NCBI GenBank assembly: GCA_002812745.2
Contig: NCSJ02000206.1
Span: 1 to 64,000 of the forward strand
DNA length: 64,000 nucleotides
Direction of reading: 5' to 3'
Origin: Scytalidium lignicola
Taxonomy: Eukaryota > Ascomycota > Leotiomycetes
The position numbers were made by a program, and so were the translations under genes. Below, one piece after another: positions 25,101 to 37,068 of this stretch. The notes under the pieces are model-generated. The model saw only the letters and a program-made list of their open reading frames with translations. It was not told the DNA's origin and ran no database searches. Every line of letters starts with the position of its first letter. The stretch's first letter is position 1.

Positions 25101-26151
25101 TAAGAATAAAGAAGTCGGCGCCGCGGAGACGGAGATTCTGACTAAACCGGCGAAACGGATGTAATACTCGCACCGACTTTAGAGAAACCGATTTCGAGAC
25201 TAGAAACCTCGGAGGTTCATCTTTCCTTAAAGATATTACACGAAACGCAACTTTCTTCTTCCCCCAATAGATAGGCAATTGGCATGCATTGCTTGTCAAG
25301 CAGACTGGTACCCCGAGGCGTATTTCTCGGACTGAAGGCTTGGAACTGGGGAAATTGCCAGGGCACACCAATCAGCCTTATGGCACTTACTGTAGATGTC
25401 AGCAAGCCATTAAGATGCGCCGAGGAAACTTGTTTGAGGTTGAGGTTATCCTTCAACCTGGTCCAGAACGCAGCGTAATCCTCCATCTTACGGCAGCACG
25501 ATTTTGCCCGAGTGGGGCAGAGAGGACGTAGTATGTTGAAATAGGGACAGGTATCTGACCCGACCACGGGGTGCATGAATGAGCGGTGTGAGAAAGATAA
25601 GAGTGATGATAGGTGAGCCTTGATTGTTGGAAGAGGAGATTAATTTAGGAGATGGCGAAGTTCGCGATCTAGATGTGCTCTGCGCCACGTGATTGAGGCT
25701 CTCTGCAACCCCATCTTGGGGGCTAGAGCGAGCAGTTCAGCTGCGCTTTGCTGCAAAGATGATCGGCAGTTGACCAGGGGTTGAAGTGATTATTGGAGTT
25801 GAGAAGCCCAGCCCTGTGAGATTACGGAAGCTAAGGAATTCATCGATAGTTGTCCAGATCTCAATATTGTATTACCGGTTACACTTTGTAGATGGAAGCG
25901 GATAGGGCAACTTACGAGCCAAGTTGCGAAGTGATGGGTTTGTGCCGCAAAGCCAACGTCTTTTGTTTTTTTGTTTTGTTTTTTGTTTTGTTTTTTTTGT
26001 TTGATGCAAAAACTCAGATTGCCTCTTTTCTGCTCAGCTTTCCACCGTGACCACATCACAAGCAAAGCATCCCGATGACCTGCCTTAGTAGATTCTGGCA
26101 ACACAACACACAACAAGTTGCAGGGTCCCAAGGCATTTGATTGCTGGATGT

Positions 26152-26180
26152 GAGAGAGAGAGAGAGTGTGTGTGTGTGTG
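26152..26180. repeat. compound (GA)n(GT)n microsatellite
   Basis: A GA run of about 15 bases turns directly into a GT run of about 14 bases. This is ordinary simple sequence and likely length-variable. Confidence 0.85.
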
Positions 26181-26820
26181 CCAACGAGAATGCGCCAATC
26201 GCACGCTGACAGGCCCGCCGGTTGGAGGATCGAGGACCCTGAACGAGTACCGATCAGGCGTCAGTGCAGAATGCAAAGCAGCAGCAGCAGTCGGAGCGTT
26301 GCTCGCACGTTCAGTGGTTGCTTGCCGCACACACCAGCGATCGCGGTGTGGTTGGAGTCCAACATCCCATTTCCCAAAGCAGCGAATGTGAAAAGGTTGC
26401 CGCATGCCCAAGTGCATGGGAATTGGAATCCCAGCCCAGCCCTACCTGCCCTGGGAATGTAACGGTGAGCCACAGTCTGGATGCTGGTGAGCGACGGCAC
26501 GACAGGGTGGTACAAGAAAGCCAAGGTGAAGTGAAGCATGACCATGCTACGGGTACCGTAATCATGGTGAAGATCCATGAACTCTCTCTTCTCCCAAACC
26601 GTTGGCTGTGTCGTATCGAGTGGTATTTTTCTGCCGGATCTATTCTGGGGCAGGCACTGAGTGTGGGAGGCAAAAACCCGCTCCGATTTATGACATGTAC
26701 CGTACGTGTACGAAGCATACTATACTGTAATATACTGTACTGTACAACCTAAGACAATGTGTCTGCATGAAGAATGTGCTGTAGAGAAACTATTTGATGG
26801 CGAAAGACGATTGATGATTG

Positions 26821-26828
<8 letters not shown>

Positions 26829-26851
<23 letters not shown>
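26829..26851. repeat. (GA)n microsatellite
   Basis: An uninterrupted GA dinucleotide run of 23 bases in the gene-poor region. Confidence 0.85.
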
Positions 26852-27536
26852 TTCTGCATCGTATCAAGCAAGGCATAACCGCCGTGCTTCGGAAGATGTT
26901 GCATCACGGGGCATTTTTACGACAAGTCGGTGTGTTGGGGACAGAGATTGATCCGTGGCAAAGGCAAGCAAAAAAGACATGGACAAATTGATTGTCGTGA
27001 TGGTGATGATTTGATTGCGAGGGCCGACCACGAGCAGAGGGAAGAAAGGAGGAGGGGCCCTTCTCCAGCTGAAAAGTGCCACCAGGGCTCGTGCGCACAG
27101 CCAATGGAGGGCCGGGCGGGGAGCTAGTGGACGCCGCTGACTGTCCCACCAGATGCACGCCCGATGCACTACGACGCAGGTGGACGCTTCCCTTACCTTG
27201 GACGCTACTTTTTTCGCACGGCTGCTGCTTCTCTGCGTTCGGTCGTGCTGTCTGCCAGCGACCGAAGCGCTAGCCGAGCGGCGTAGTGCTAGCGAGTATC
27301 ACCTCAGCTGAAAAGCCCCGACCTCCTCCTCCTTCCAATCTCTCGCGGAACTGACTGATTGACTGATTGCTACTTCCAGCAACAAGACGACCAGCAGCAG
27401 GAAAGGTAAGGTAACTCCTCCCTTTCCTAATCCTAGATCAAACACGCAATGCATCGTCGTACGACCTTTGACCAACATAAAATATCCAACAAGGAGTAGT
27501 GTCTGCGCGCTACAACTCCAACACCCCCCTCTTCCG

Positions 27537-27621
27537 AGTGTACTGTACGTACAAAGTATACGAAGTACGAAGGTACTCTTGTACAGTAACAGCACAGTAC
27601 TGTACAATACTGTACTGTACG
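27537..27621. repeat. GTAC-rich palindromic cluster
   Basis: Within 85 bases there are about seven GTAC centres, including TACTGTACGTAC, TTGTACAGTA and two close CAGTACTGTAC/TACTGTACTGTAC stretches. They can pair with each other as stems. The motif recurs elsewhere in the window in non-coding DNA. Confidence 0.6.
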
Positions 27622-29239
27622 CTTCCGCTTCCGAACTTGTCCTGTATGTATGCCTTGAGACGTTTTCTCGGAGTCAACGCCGACGGTACTCGTCTCTTTC
27701 CCACGCCCAATATGTGTTCACCCGAGCTGACTCGGCAGCCTTTCGAGCTACGAGCCATCTTAATCTGGAAATCAGGGTCTCGCCGAAATACCAATGTGTG
27801 CTGTGTTGAGATGAGACCCAAGTAGCTAGTACTGTATTTGTAGCTAGTGCCTCTGTAGTCCTTGTACTCTCCGTACCTTAATTCTTGGCCCAAACCCGCC
27901 GCCCTTCGTAGCTCCCCCCAACATGCATCCAAACAACGCACCGTTTGTTGCTGCCAAATTGGGCCCTTTTTAGATGGTGCATGTGAGATCCTTCTCCCGC
28001 TGAGCTGCTGCTGCCGTTCCGAGCTCTGCCCGTAAATACCGGAACTTGCTGGCTTGTACGTACGAGGAATCTGGATCACGTCTGCCCATGTGGTGCTTTC
28101 CCCCCCGTCCAACTTTTTGCAACGAATGGCAATTGGTGAAAATACGCAAGCAGCTTCCAACTTTTCCGGGTCGAAAGGACCAAAGCTCCTTTATACTACG
28201 GTGTCGATGGCGCGGATGATGTTTGCTGAGAGAGCATCGACTGGATCCCAGCACCTGGTCGTGAGCGCATAGCATGCCATGACGGTGCGGGAGATCGACT
28301 GCAAACCGAGCTGACTGTACGATCAAGCCTTGCAGCAAATTGATGCTCGTACAGCCTTACAGGTCCGCCGTTGCTACACCCACTTGGCGGTACAAAGCGT
28401 CCGGCTGACTTGGGCTGTGCCGTCACGAATGGGGGAGAGGGGTTTTCATGGCCATTGCCAGCCACTTTCGAACAAAATCAAGCCCGATGGCGGGGCAGGT
28501 AAAGTACGGACGTACTATGTAGGTAAAAAACCAAAACGAGAGCGAAAAAAGAGGGAGATTGTTTTCCCAATGCACGCCGCAGCGCTAACTTAGAACAAGT
28601 CCATGGCGTTGTGGAAACGCTTCCAACAGCGGCTATGAAACAAGCCCTCTCATCCACTATTTGCATCCTCAATTCGCGCCCCGGACTAGCTTCGATCGCT
28701 CGGGAAGATGCCACAGAAACATGTCTAATAATTCGCCTCCATTCTTATGGGTACGGCTATCCCCAGAAATCTTCGATACCTTGTAAACCTGCAAACCCTC
28801 AGCAAGCAGGGGACGTGACCGAGGAGGCAAGAAATGGATGGGAGCATGCAGCACCAACAATAGTTCATTCACCTCCTTCTCCTGCCCATTGCCTATTGCC
28901 CGCCTTACCACCTTAGTTGCTATACCCATCTCTGCCCATAGTATGCGCGTCAGATCACTGCTGACATGGAACCTGCACGCCGCTAGTCTCTCATTCATGA
29001 ATCTCTACATAAGCCTTCATGCCACCCAACTTTAAATGTCACCTCCCTCTCACCTCCCTCAATAAACTTACTAATAGTTCCTGTCTGCCCTTCTCGTCGT
29101 ATCAAAAGCCGAGTCACAGTCACTTGTTCCTCGACATTGGACCGGGGAGAGTGAAGCAACTTTTCTGCCCTGGATACGTCACGGGACTATACATATCCAG
29201 CACTTACTCAGAAAACTGTCAATCAAACCAACAGCAGTC

Positions 29240-29908
29240 ATGTCCTTCGTTTCGGAAACCAACCAGCGCATGTCTGGTGATGCCGGTGTTGCCAGTCTTT
29301 CAGGTCTACCAACCACATGTGTGTTCCTGGGCCTCGTCGTCTTCATGGGCCTCGGCGTCTACAGCAGGAGGAAAGCCCAGGCCAAGAGAATCTCACCACT
29401 GCCCCTCTCGAATCCCAAAGGCCAGGAGGCAGGCTTGGAATTCACGTCTCACTATGTTCCTGACTCATCTCTGCGAAGCCTGTCCGAGAAGCAGGAAAAG
29501 GAAAATGAGTCCTCATCCATATGCGAAACAGCATTGACAGCAGCGCCACCACCACTCCCACCACCACCTTCCCAAGCCCTACCGGGAGCAGGTCCCGTAT
29601 TTGCGCAAAGACCACTTCCACCCCACCCACCACCATTCACACCCCCCATGCTAGACCTGTCAGCGTCATCAAACAACCCCAGTCCTGCGGACGCCGCGCT
29701 CCCGGACCTGTTTTCCTCATCATCAAGCTCAACTTTTGACTCCAGTGATCTCCCGCCCCGGAGAAGGAGTTATACGAAGATGACCACCGAAGGGACCGAG
29801 TTCAGTGGCGAGATCGTTGCCGCCGAGGGCTGGAGACGCCACACGCGCGTCTTCGGAGGCGGTGTTTGCGAGGCGTGTCTGGAGAGTGAGAGAAGAATGA
29901 GCCAATGA
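29240..29908 (+). CDS. single-pass, proline-rich membrane protein, fungal, unknown function
   Basis: This is a single exon of 222 residues. A hydrophobic helix near residues 22-42 (TTCVFLGLVVFMGLGVYSRR) is followed by a basic stop-transfer segment (RRKAQAKR), so the bulk should face the cytosol if the N terminus is outside. The middle is rich in Pro and Ser (PPPLPPPPS, PPHPPPFTPP, SSSSSTF), so likely disordered. The C terminus is different: RRRSYTKMTTEGTEFSGEIV, then AEGWRRHTRVFGGGVCEACL. It is compact and has a CEAC pair. I have seen this kind of tail in hypothetical fungal proteins, but I have no function for it. The ATG at 29240 gives the helix at the expected place and sits 20 bases after CAAACCAACAGCAGTC. 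The GC-rich codon use matches a real gene. Confidence 0.7.
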   Translation: MSFVSETNQRMSGDAGVASLSGLPTTCVFLGLVVFMGLGVYSRRKAQAKRISPLPLSNPKGQEAGLEFTSHYVPDSSLRSLSEKQEKENESSSICETALTAAPPPLPPPPSQALPGAGPVFAQRPLPPHPPPFTPPMLDLSASSNNPSPADAALPDLFSSSSSSTFDSSDLPPRRRSYTKMTTEGTEFSGEIVAAEGWRRHTRVFGGGVCEACLESERRMSQ

Positions 29909-31274
29909 CTATCCGACCAAAAGGAGAAAGCAGAGGCATGGTGAAAAAGCTAAGCTTATCCATCGAATGAATTGAGAGAAATCCAGTGTTGGATTTTCCT
30001 TTTCTTTTACCCNTTTTTTTTCTCCTTCCTTCCTTCCTTCTCTTGGAAAAGGAANGGGGGGGGGTGGGGAAAAAAGGACGCGTTTTTATCAAAAATTCAA
30101 AAGGGAAAGATTCACTTTTTGTCGCGTAATGATATTTTGCCCTTTGGGAGGGCGAATCGTGACAAGGTGGAGATTTGGGAGGTTTTTTTTTGGGTTTTTT
30201 TTTTGTCTTACGAGTTGGAAGGAAGGAGGAGGGCCCCGGACCTCGCGCTGCATTAATTAGCACGAACGCGGAAAAAGAACGATACACACTAATTTAATGT
30301 TCCCCCCTTTTTTTTCTTCTTGTTTTGGTGTTTATGGCTTTTTAAGAGCGGAGTCATGATCTGGAAGCAAAACCACATTTTTTTCNTTTTCTTTCTTTTT
30401 ACACCTCTTAGTAACGACATCTCCTTTTTCTTCTTCTTTTTTCTTTTTCTTTCCATCTCATGAGGGGCATTGGCGGTTATGGACGTTTTTATATTTGGCA
30501 TATTAAGGCAGGCAGCGATGCATAACATGAATATATGAGATCTACAATATAAAAAAANCCCCCCATCANTTTTTTTTATGATTCTAGTGGAGGAGAAAGG
30601 GAAATTCGGTGTTTATATATATATCTATACATCATTTTTTTTATACCAAAGGAGAAAATGGCGAAATATTTTTATAAAATACATTATCTTTTTGTGAGTT
30701 TTCTTTTCTGTTGTGTAACGACGTTTGTCGTTTATTGGGATGCCTTTTGTGAGTAAGAGCGTTGCATGCTCAGGTTACACGAATCCGTTCGGAAAACAAA
30801 AAAAAAAGAAAAGAAAAGCAGCCTGACTGGATATTATGTCTAAATAAAGAGATAAAAAATATTTTAGATTGGAAGGAATTCAAGCATTCAGTCATTCTTT
30901 TCTTGAAAGAAGNAAAAAAAAAAGTGGCTGTTTCGGAAGGTCAGTTATCTTATGAGGAAGATGACTCACTTAGGTCGTGAGAAGATGTCTAATTATTCTG
31001 GTCAGCTTCCATTTTCAACTTCTGCCCACCTTTGAATTAATACAACTTCTTCACCATCAAAACATCTATTCCCCTTTATAAAATCGCAAACATGATCTGA
31101 TAGATCCTGGATATCCGGAATACTTTACAGATCTCTTTCGCAGAGCTTCTGAAGGGACTTGGAAGTCTATTCAATGTAGTACCATTCAGAGTCTTACAAC
31201 ATTAGAAAATTAATCGAAGAGCTTTGAAACAAGATAGCACTTTGAATAGCGTACTGCATTTCCCCAATGTACTA

Positions 31275-31301
31275 TACTATACTGTACAGTACAGTATAGT
31301 A
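31275..31301. repeat. perfect 13-bp inverted repeat with 1-base loop
   Basis: TACTATACTGTAC and GTACAGTATAGTA flank a single A. This is the longest perfect example of the TACTGTAC-type palindromes scattered through the window. Confidence 0.75.
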
Positions 31302-33595
31302 CAGGAGACTAGTGTTTCCCTTCACAATATAATGCTCCTATCATCTATACTCTTATCTCTGATACAGAAAACTTTGGACACGAAAAGCTGTCGAGTCCNA
31401 AAATTTTATTTCATCACTCTCGGATTTGAGTGTTCAGTGGTTATACTGTTAGTCCTGACGTTAAACCCCTCGGAGACTGGAAACAAGAAAGGTGGAACGA
31501 ATAGTGTACGGGGAGTATTTCCACACTTGATCGTTACTATTGGAAGTTGGGTCTGTTTGAATTGGGAGATCCAAGGATTCGTTTAAGAGGCGTCATTCCT
31601 ATTAAAATGGCGAATACTCCCAGGATACTCCCAGGGTTTTAAGAGAATTCAAATATTCTATTCTCCAAGCTTGGTGGATCTCAGACAATCAAATCTAGTC
31701 ATTTCTATGGGGAGAGCAGAGTTTGGCCCGGCATAGGAACTAGAGGGTTTACCGGACTGTCCTTGTAGTGTTCGAGAAGTTTCAGTCAAGGAACTGGTTA
31801 TGTTTTATAATCGGAAACCTAGGCCCTAGCTTCAAGAATGCTGGTAATGTATTTCAAAAATCCTGACGATATTTTACTGGTTGTGCCTGTCACAGAAGAT
31901 GAGACTGAAATTCCCATTTGGAATTCGCCTGCCTGGATCCTGACGCTCCTGAAAGCTATATTTGCATAGTACCTGTATGAAATATTGATCTCTCGATTGA
32001 TTAAAATGCTTTGCGTGTGGTCATGTTAAAATTGGCTGAATTTACTATTATCTTATAATCACTCCCGGATATGGAAAATGTTATCTCCTTACCAGACCAG
32101 CAGACTAATAATATCTTAAAAATCAAGTATAAGCATCTAATATATTTTGTGATTATTACGGTCCTCTAATGGATGAATTTGCAGGGATTTTCACTCCTCA
32201 GGTAGAACGGATATTCAGCTTGAACTGGAATTAAGTTACAATTATACTTCGTATGGAAATTTAGATGTATACACTAATGCAAAATATAAATTTTATCATT
32301 ATCTGACTCGACTAGTTCTAAGGCAAAATACTGGTATTAAAATGTTGATAATACCACATCTACATCACTAGATATAGTACGTACATGATAGACCCTTTAG
32401 GCGCTGACAACACTCCCAGGATTACCGACTACTCTTGTTCCGGATGGAGATAATATGTGCCAAGAATGCCAAGTAATACTGATCAAAGAGGATAGTTTTA
32501 AGCAAATGCTCTTACCGATTACCTCAACTCTTCGATATATGAGTGGGTGTGGATTCCACCTGTTTCCCGATTAGGATTGATTTGAGGTTAACTTAAGGTT
32601 AATTGGTTTCCGCGATTTGCCGTTATAGCTGGCCGTTTGTCAACCATGCAAACTATTTTTATAATTCTAGCAAATATTTTGTATCGCCCCTATTGGATAT
32701 ATCGTCTGATAAAAGAGGTGATTGTTCTTCAGTTACCAGACCATTCTGTGTCATCTCTTGAATGCTCAATATTATATGATTAGTGAAGTATATTACCTAC
32801 TTCAGTATATTTTGTGGTCTTAAGGTTGGGCAAGACGGTATTCTAGCAGGCCAGACCGATATATCGCATATTAGATAATACATGGGGCAGAAGGAAACAT
32901 CGCATCCTCATGCGGCCGCGGAGGTATCTCCATACTACTCATCATCTATCTCTGTCAACGCTCAATATTTTCATTCCAGTAACCAACATGTTGATGTAAA
33001 GATTGCAGTGTAACGGGTGGTTGAATATTGCGAACATCGATTAATTCCTGCAACAATTGCCCCTCATTTTTAAGACCGGCTCTGCGGATTTTATCGCTTC
33101 TTTTAAGGATAACAGAATTTTATTCTTCATTTTCCTCTGCTACTCTATTTCATAGCATTTTTGAACAACTATTACAAATTCAAAACGTGCCAAGGATTTA
33201 ATTGAGCCTAAAATTCTACGGTGATGGTTATTTGTATTTCAAATCTCCTGGTGCCGATATTTTTCGGGACACCCTAGAACTATCGGCCGCGAACCACATC
33301 ACCTGAATTTGCAAGGTCGTCCAGATTTGTAATTTAATCAGTTCTTGGAGTTGATGGAATTAACCAATTGATATCTAAAATCTCCCTATTCTTTTCTCTC
33401 TATATGTTCGTTTGTGGTTAAAATGCTCCCGATAGGTATCAGCACCTCCTATTATTGTCGGGTTCTTAGTAACACGGAGTTAAGTCGAACTTCTAAAAGT
33501 GTCTGTTAATCAGTTATAGAAGGACTAGTGGAAATATTTGATTAGTATTCTAATCTTTACTTTCTCTCTTTCACTGTATCTCCCTATTTCTCTGT

Positions 33596-33607
33596 ATATA
33601 TAAATAT
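33596..33607 (+). promoter_or_regulatory. candidate TATA box for the SDR gene
   Basis: TATATATAAATA lies about 92-103 bases before the ATG at 33699, at a reasonable distance for a fungal core promoter. No transcript evidence is available. Confidence 0.4.
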
Positions 33608-33698
33608 ACCATGCCAAAAGTCATAGGAGATAGTTTTTTTATATCAACCTCCACATCACACCTCCCATAGCCGTACAGTTCGCAGATTTCATATCGTT

Positions 33699-34724
33699 AT
33701 GGCTTCAAAGTATGCATCATTATTTACCTCTCCAAAAGGACCCGGTGATGCCCGGCCGACGGCCCTGCAAATCGTCAACGATGAGGGCCTTACCGGCAAA
33801 CTATCAGACAAAGTCTTCCTCATAACCGGCTGCTCTTCAGGAATCGGAGTTAAAACTGCTCGTGCTCTAGCCACCACAGGAGCAAAATTGTTCCTCACGG
33901 CACGGAACATACCCGCCGCTGAGGAGACTCTTCGAGATATTTTAGAACCTGGCCGTGTAGAGCTATTACAGATGGACCTCAGCTCCCTTGCAAGTGTCAG
34001 ATCTGCGACTAAGGATTTCTTATCTAGAAGCAAAACCTTGAACGTTCTAATCTGCAATGCTGGAGTGATGGCCATTCCAAGCCCTGGAACTACAACCGTC
34101 GATGGATTCGAGACACAGTTTGGAACCAACCATCTTGGTCACTTCCTTCTCTTCAACCTGCTCAAACCGACACTTCTAGCCTCATCAACACCGACATTTA
34201 ATTCTCGTGTCGTCATGGTCTCTAGCTCAGCCCATCGCGGTGGCGGTATTAGGTTTGGAAACTATGATTTTAAATCTGGACCTGAGAATTATACTCCCTG
34301 GGGTGGGTATAGTCAGAGCAAGACAGCAAATATCTACATGGCAAATGAAATCGAGCGACGGTATGGCTCCAAGAGGTTGCATGCCACGTCACTGATGCCG
34401 GGGAGTATTTTAACACGTCTTACAAAACACTTGGATCCGAAAGTCGTTCAAGCATTTCCGACGCATGAAAGGTTGAAAAATATCCTCATGACTCCTGAGC
34501 AAGGTGCGGCAACAACTGTGTGGGCTGCAATTGGGGTAGAATGGGAGAATAAGGGTGGTGTATATCTTGAGAATTGCCAAGTAGCGCCGCTACATCCTGA
34601 TCCTAACGATCAAGGAGATATACCTCATATTCCAGGATATGCGAAACATGCTTACGATCAGGAGAATGAAGGGAGATTGTGGGCGGACTCTCTGAAGATG
34701 GTTGGACTGGAGGAGAGTGAGTAG
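33699..34724 (+). CDS. short-chain dehydrogenase/reductase (retinol dehydrogenase-like)
   Basis: This intronless gene of 341 residues has the full classical SDR set. The cofactor motif TGCSSGIG lies near residues 44-51, DLSSLASV at the Asp that contacts adenine, and NAGVM near 120. A Ser in VVMVSSSAH and YSQSK near 207 supply the catalytic Ser-Tyr-Lys. FGTNHLGHFLL is also typical of the WW-domain oxidoreductase/retinol dehydrogenase branch. It should reduce or oxidise a carbonyl/alcohol with NAD(P)(H); the substrate cannot be told from sequence. The cofactor turn LTARN suggests NADP preference by family habit. The first 30 residues precede the fold and may help positioning. The gene faces a Zn2Cys6 regulator tail to tail with a 140-bp spacer, a common pairing in secondary metabolism or catabolic pairs, but no other pathway genes are nearby. 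Confidence 0.92.
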   Translation: MASKYASLFTSPKGPGDARPTALQIVNDEGLTGKLSDKVFLITGCSSGIGVKTARALATTGAKLFLTARNIPAAEETLRDILEPGRVELLQMDLSSLASVRSATKDFLSRSKTLNVLICNAGVMAIPSPGTTTVDGFETQFGTNHLGHFLLFNLLKPTLLASSTPTFNSRVVMVSSSAHRGGGIRFGNYDFKSGPENYTPWGGYSQSKTANIYMANEIERRYGSKRLHATSLMPGSILTRLTKHLDPKVVQAFPTHERLKNILMTPEQGAATTVWAAIGVEWENKGGVYLENCQVAPLHPDPNDQGDIPHIPGYAKHAYDQENEGRLWADSLKMVGLEESE

Positions 34725-34863
34725 ATAGTGAAAGGGGACTGACTATGATTAAGCTCGTTTTGGGTATACTGTATATTCTTCAAGAAGATCATATTCATAA
34801 TCTTTATAAAAATATATACGCTATTGCATTCTAGTTGTACAAGTCTTGTTCGTAGGATGTAAT

Positions 34864-37068
34864 TCATTCATCCCATATCCAACTGAGGCTTGCTAAATCC
34901 ACATTTTCAGTCGGAACCAACTCGGAAGCCATTCGTTCGAGATCAATAGTACTGTACTCATTGCCGTTTCCTGAAATATTAAAAGGAAAATCTTGTTGAA
35001 TCATGCTTGTTTCAAAGTCACCAGCGACCCCGGATGGTACCGGATTTTCAATATTGAGAGAGTCTGATTCAACTTTTCGTCTCTGACGCTTCAACGGCGA
35101 CGTCTCCTTCTCGGCCGAGGGAAATAACTGAAGTTTCGCCACTAGAAAGTCCAAGATCAATTTCCCGCGTCTTGCTACCGCCGTATAATTCTGGAGACTA
35201 TTGAGGATAAATAAAGCCTCTTGTATTCCCGAAATAATCTCTTTTCTGTTGGGCAGCTTCCTCTTTTTATCTCGTAGTAGGATTCTACACAGATTAGTGG
35301 CGCAATCAAAAGGATAGAACGATATGGAATAGAATTTCTTTTTGGTAGGCATGTATTTATCGAAGAGCTCTCGGCAAGATCGTATGACAGAAATACTGCT
35401 AGCAATGGCGCTTTGCTGCAAAGTGAATATTTGGCCCTCATCCCCTTCCTCCATATTGGAAATGTCCTGAGTAACAACCGGCTTTAACAGCATCAGTAAC
35501 GTCATTTGGTGCAAAACATGCAGATTTATCCTCTGGAGTGGTATGTATGGATATTCAGCATCCCAGTGAGTATCTGGGGTCCTGGAGCTGAAAACAGAGG
35601 GAACTGTCAATATCCAAGCATCTAACCCTGTCTTTGTTTTATATATCGTCGCTAGGTCCAATGGTACTTTACTTTTCACCTCCATTATTCGAGATAGCAT
35701 TTTCGCTAACTGGAACTCGAGAATTCGACATTCTAATGGTGGGGGTACATCTGGGTTATCAGGATCTATGTCGATAATTATATCAGGGATGCTGAAGTTG
35801 CTGTGCTTCTGATTGATAAATGCGGGACGATTTAAGATTGCTGACATATATCTATTGTAATATTAGCTAGGAGTGTAAGAAGAAATTATAGAAATCATTA
35901 CGCGTCGGCAAAATAAAGATTGCACCATGTACGCTGCCTCATATGATGCTCAAAGTCATTGACCCGAGTAGATTCTGATTCCTTATGCAAGCCTATAGAA
36001 AAATTATTAGAATAAACCGAGAATAATAAAAGGAGACTGACCTATTTCTTGTGCTATCCGAGTAGCCTCACTCAAAACATGCCAAGACTCTATTATCCGG
36101 CCTTCGCCTTTAAACCATGCGGAACTTAACAGTAGCTGCTGTACTTGTTCGATATTTCCGTCTCCAAGTGGAGTGAGGCGGTTTAGATGTTCTGCAGCAC
36201 TGTGATATCTCTCTGTCATGGCTTGAGTGGTATCACCCAAATCATTTTCCAGGGATATGATCAGGTGATCTGGAAGATATTGTAGTGACATTGCACAGAC
36301 CTGTAATAAGAGGTTTGGAAATGTAATATCAGAGCAAGTATGCCGGTGGGACCACCATGCGGTATAAGTTGTCATAAAGGATGCGGGATGGAGGGTGCAA
36401 TAGATAGAGTTGATATCATCAAAGAAGGTTTTTACAAGTATATCTAATAGAAATATTAACAAAAGAAATTGGGTTACAAAATTTGATCCGGATTAAAGAG
36501 CTCTTACCTGTATATGGTCGAGGTGGTATCTCTCGTAGCCATTCTTTAACTTCTGGAGAAAGTTGCGAGGTAGCCTTAGCTAAAGGCTTTCCCTGGAAAC
36601 ACCTGGATTAGGACGTCTCTCAAATCCCTATCAGATATGGGATTCGTACGGAAACTGTGCCATCCCCAATAATAGCCTGGAGATCCTCCTCCATATACCC
36701 TAGACTCTTCAATGACCATGTTGGCCCGTCAGAATAGGCTTCACTCCCAGTTGACTGAACATTGATAAGCGTATCATCTTCCGTTCTTTGGTTTTGAGAA
36801 GGTCTGTAGAAATAGTAAATTATCTGCTGTTATCCTTTTGTAAAAGGCTATTATTATGTTTCATACTGGTGTCTCTTCCCTAGGATACTAGCTCCTGGAA
36901 AGATTGTCTTGCTATCATATTTGCACAGGTGAGCAACCTTTCGACCCTGACAACGGTTACAGGGCCATTGCCTATCACACTACAAAATTGCGATCAGAAA
37001 ATCTTAGAAAATGAGAATAAACTAATACGTACCTTCTGCTTTCTCCTCTGACACTCTAAACAGGACAT
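34864..37068 (-). CDS. Zn2Cys6 fungal transcription factor with fungal-trans (MHR) domain
   Basis: Seven exons fit with closed phases: 37033-37068, 36867-36979, 36650-36803, 36508-36592, 36042-36443, 35902-35992 and 34864-35851 (622 residues). The first two exons join to give MSCLECQRRKQK + CDRQWPCNRCQ..., a binuclear cluster with spacing C-x2-C-x6-C-x5-C-x2-C-x8-C in residues 3-31. The middle-homology region follows (LHPASFMTTYTAWW, WCNLYFADAYMSAILNRPAF). Such proteins bind CGG-half-site DNA in the nucleus as dimers and control metabolic or secondary-metabolite genes. The intron inside the cluster is a known arrangement in this family. The likely target is unknown. The neighbouring SDR at 140 bp, tail to tail, is the only adjacent candidate. 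The exon 3/4 boundary (acceptor TTTCCAG) is the least certain. Confidence 0.9.

Larger units (their letters stand above)
22117..29239. other. 7 kb region without a confident gene
   Basis: GC content is mixed, with many overlapping open frames on both strands that mirror each other, a sign of chance frames. Notable contents are an N at 22389 before poly-A, a G-rich run near 22843-22870, two protein-like minus-strand segments at 22982-23470, simple repeats at 26152-26180 and 26829-26851, and GTAC-rich palindromes at 26.7 and 27.5-27.6 kb. The last kilobase is C/T-rich leader for the gene at 29240. Confidence 0.45.
29909..33698. other. 3.8 kb without a gene; homopolymer-rich then AT-rich ORF desert
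   Basis: From 30.0 to 30.95 kb there are many long poly-T, poly-A and poly-G runs and six N bases (30013, 30055, 30386, 30558, 30569, 30913), plus one at 31399. From about 31.6 to 33.69 kb no frame on either strand stays open past about 60 codons and the DNA is AT-rich. The left part contains a perfect inverted repeat at 31275-31301. Confidence 0.55.

Noticed and set aside
26261..28465. Many 100-200 residue open frames on both strands
   Set aside because: They overlap across frames and strands and lack any protein signature; typical of GC-rich non-coding DNA.
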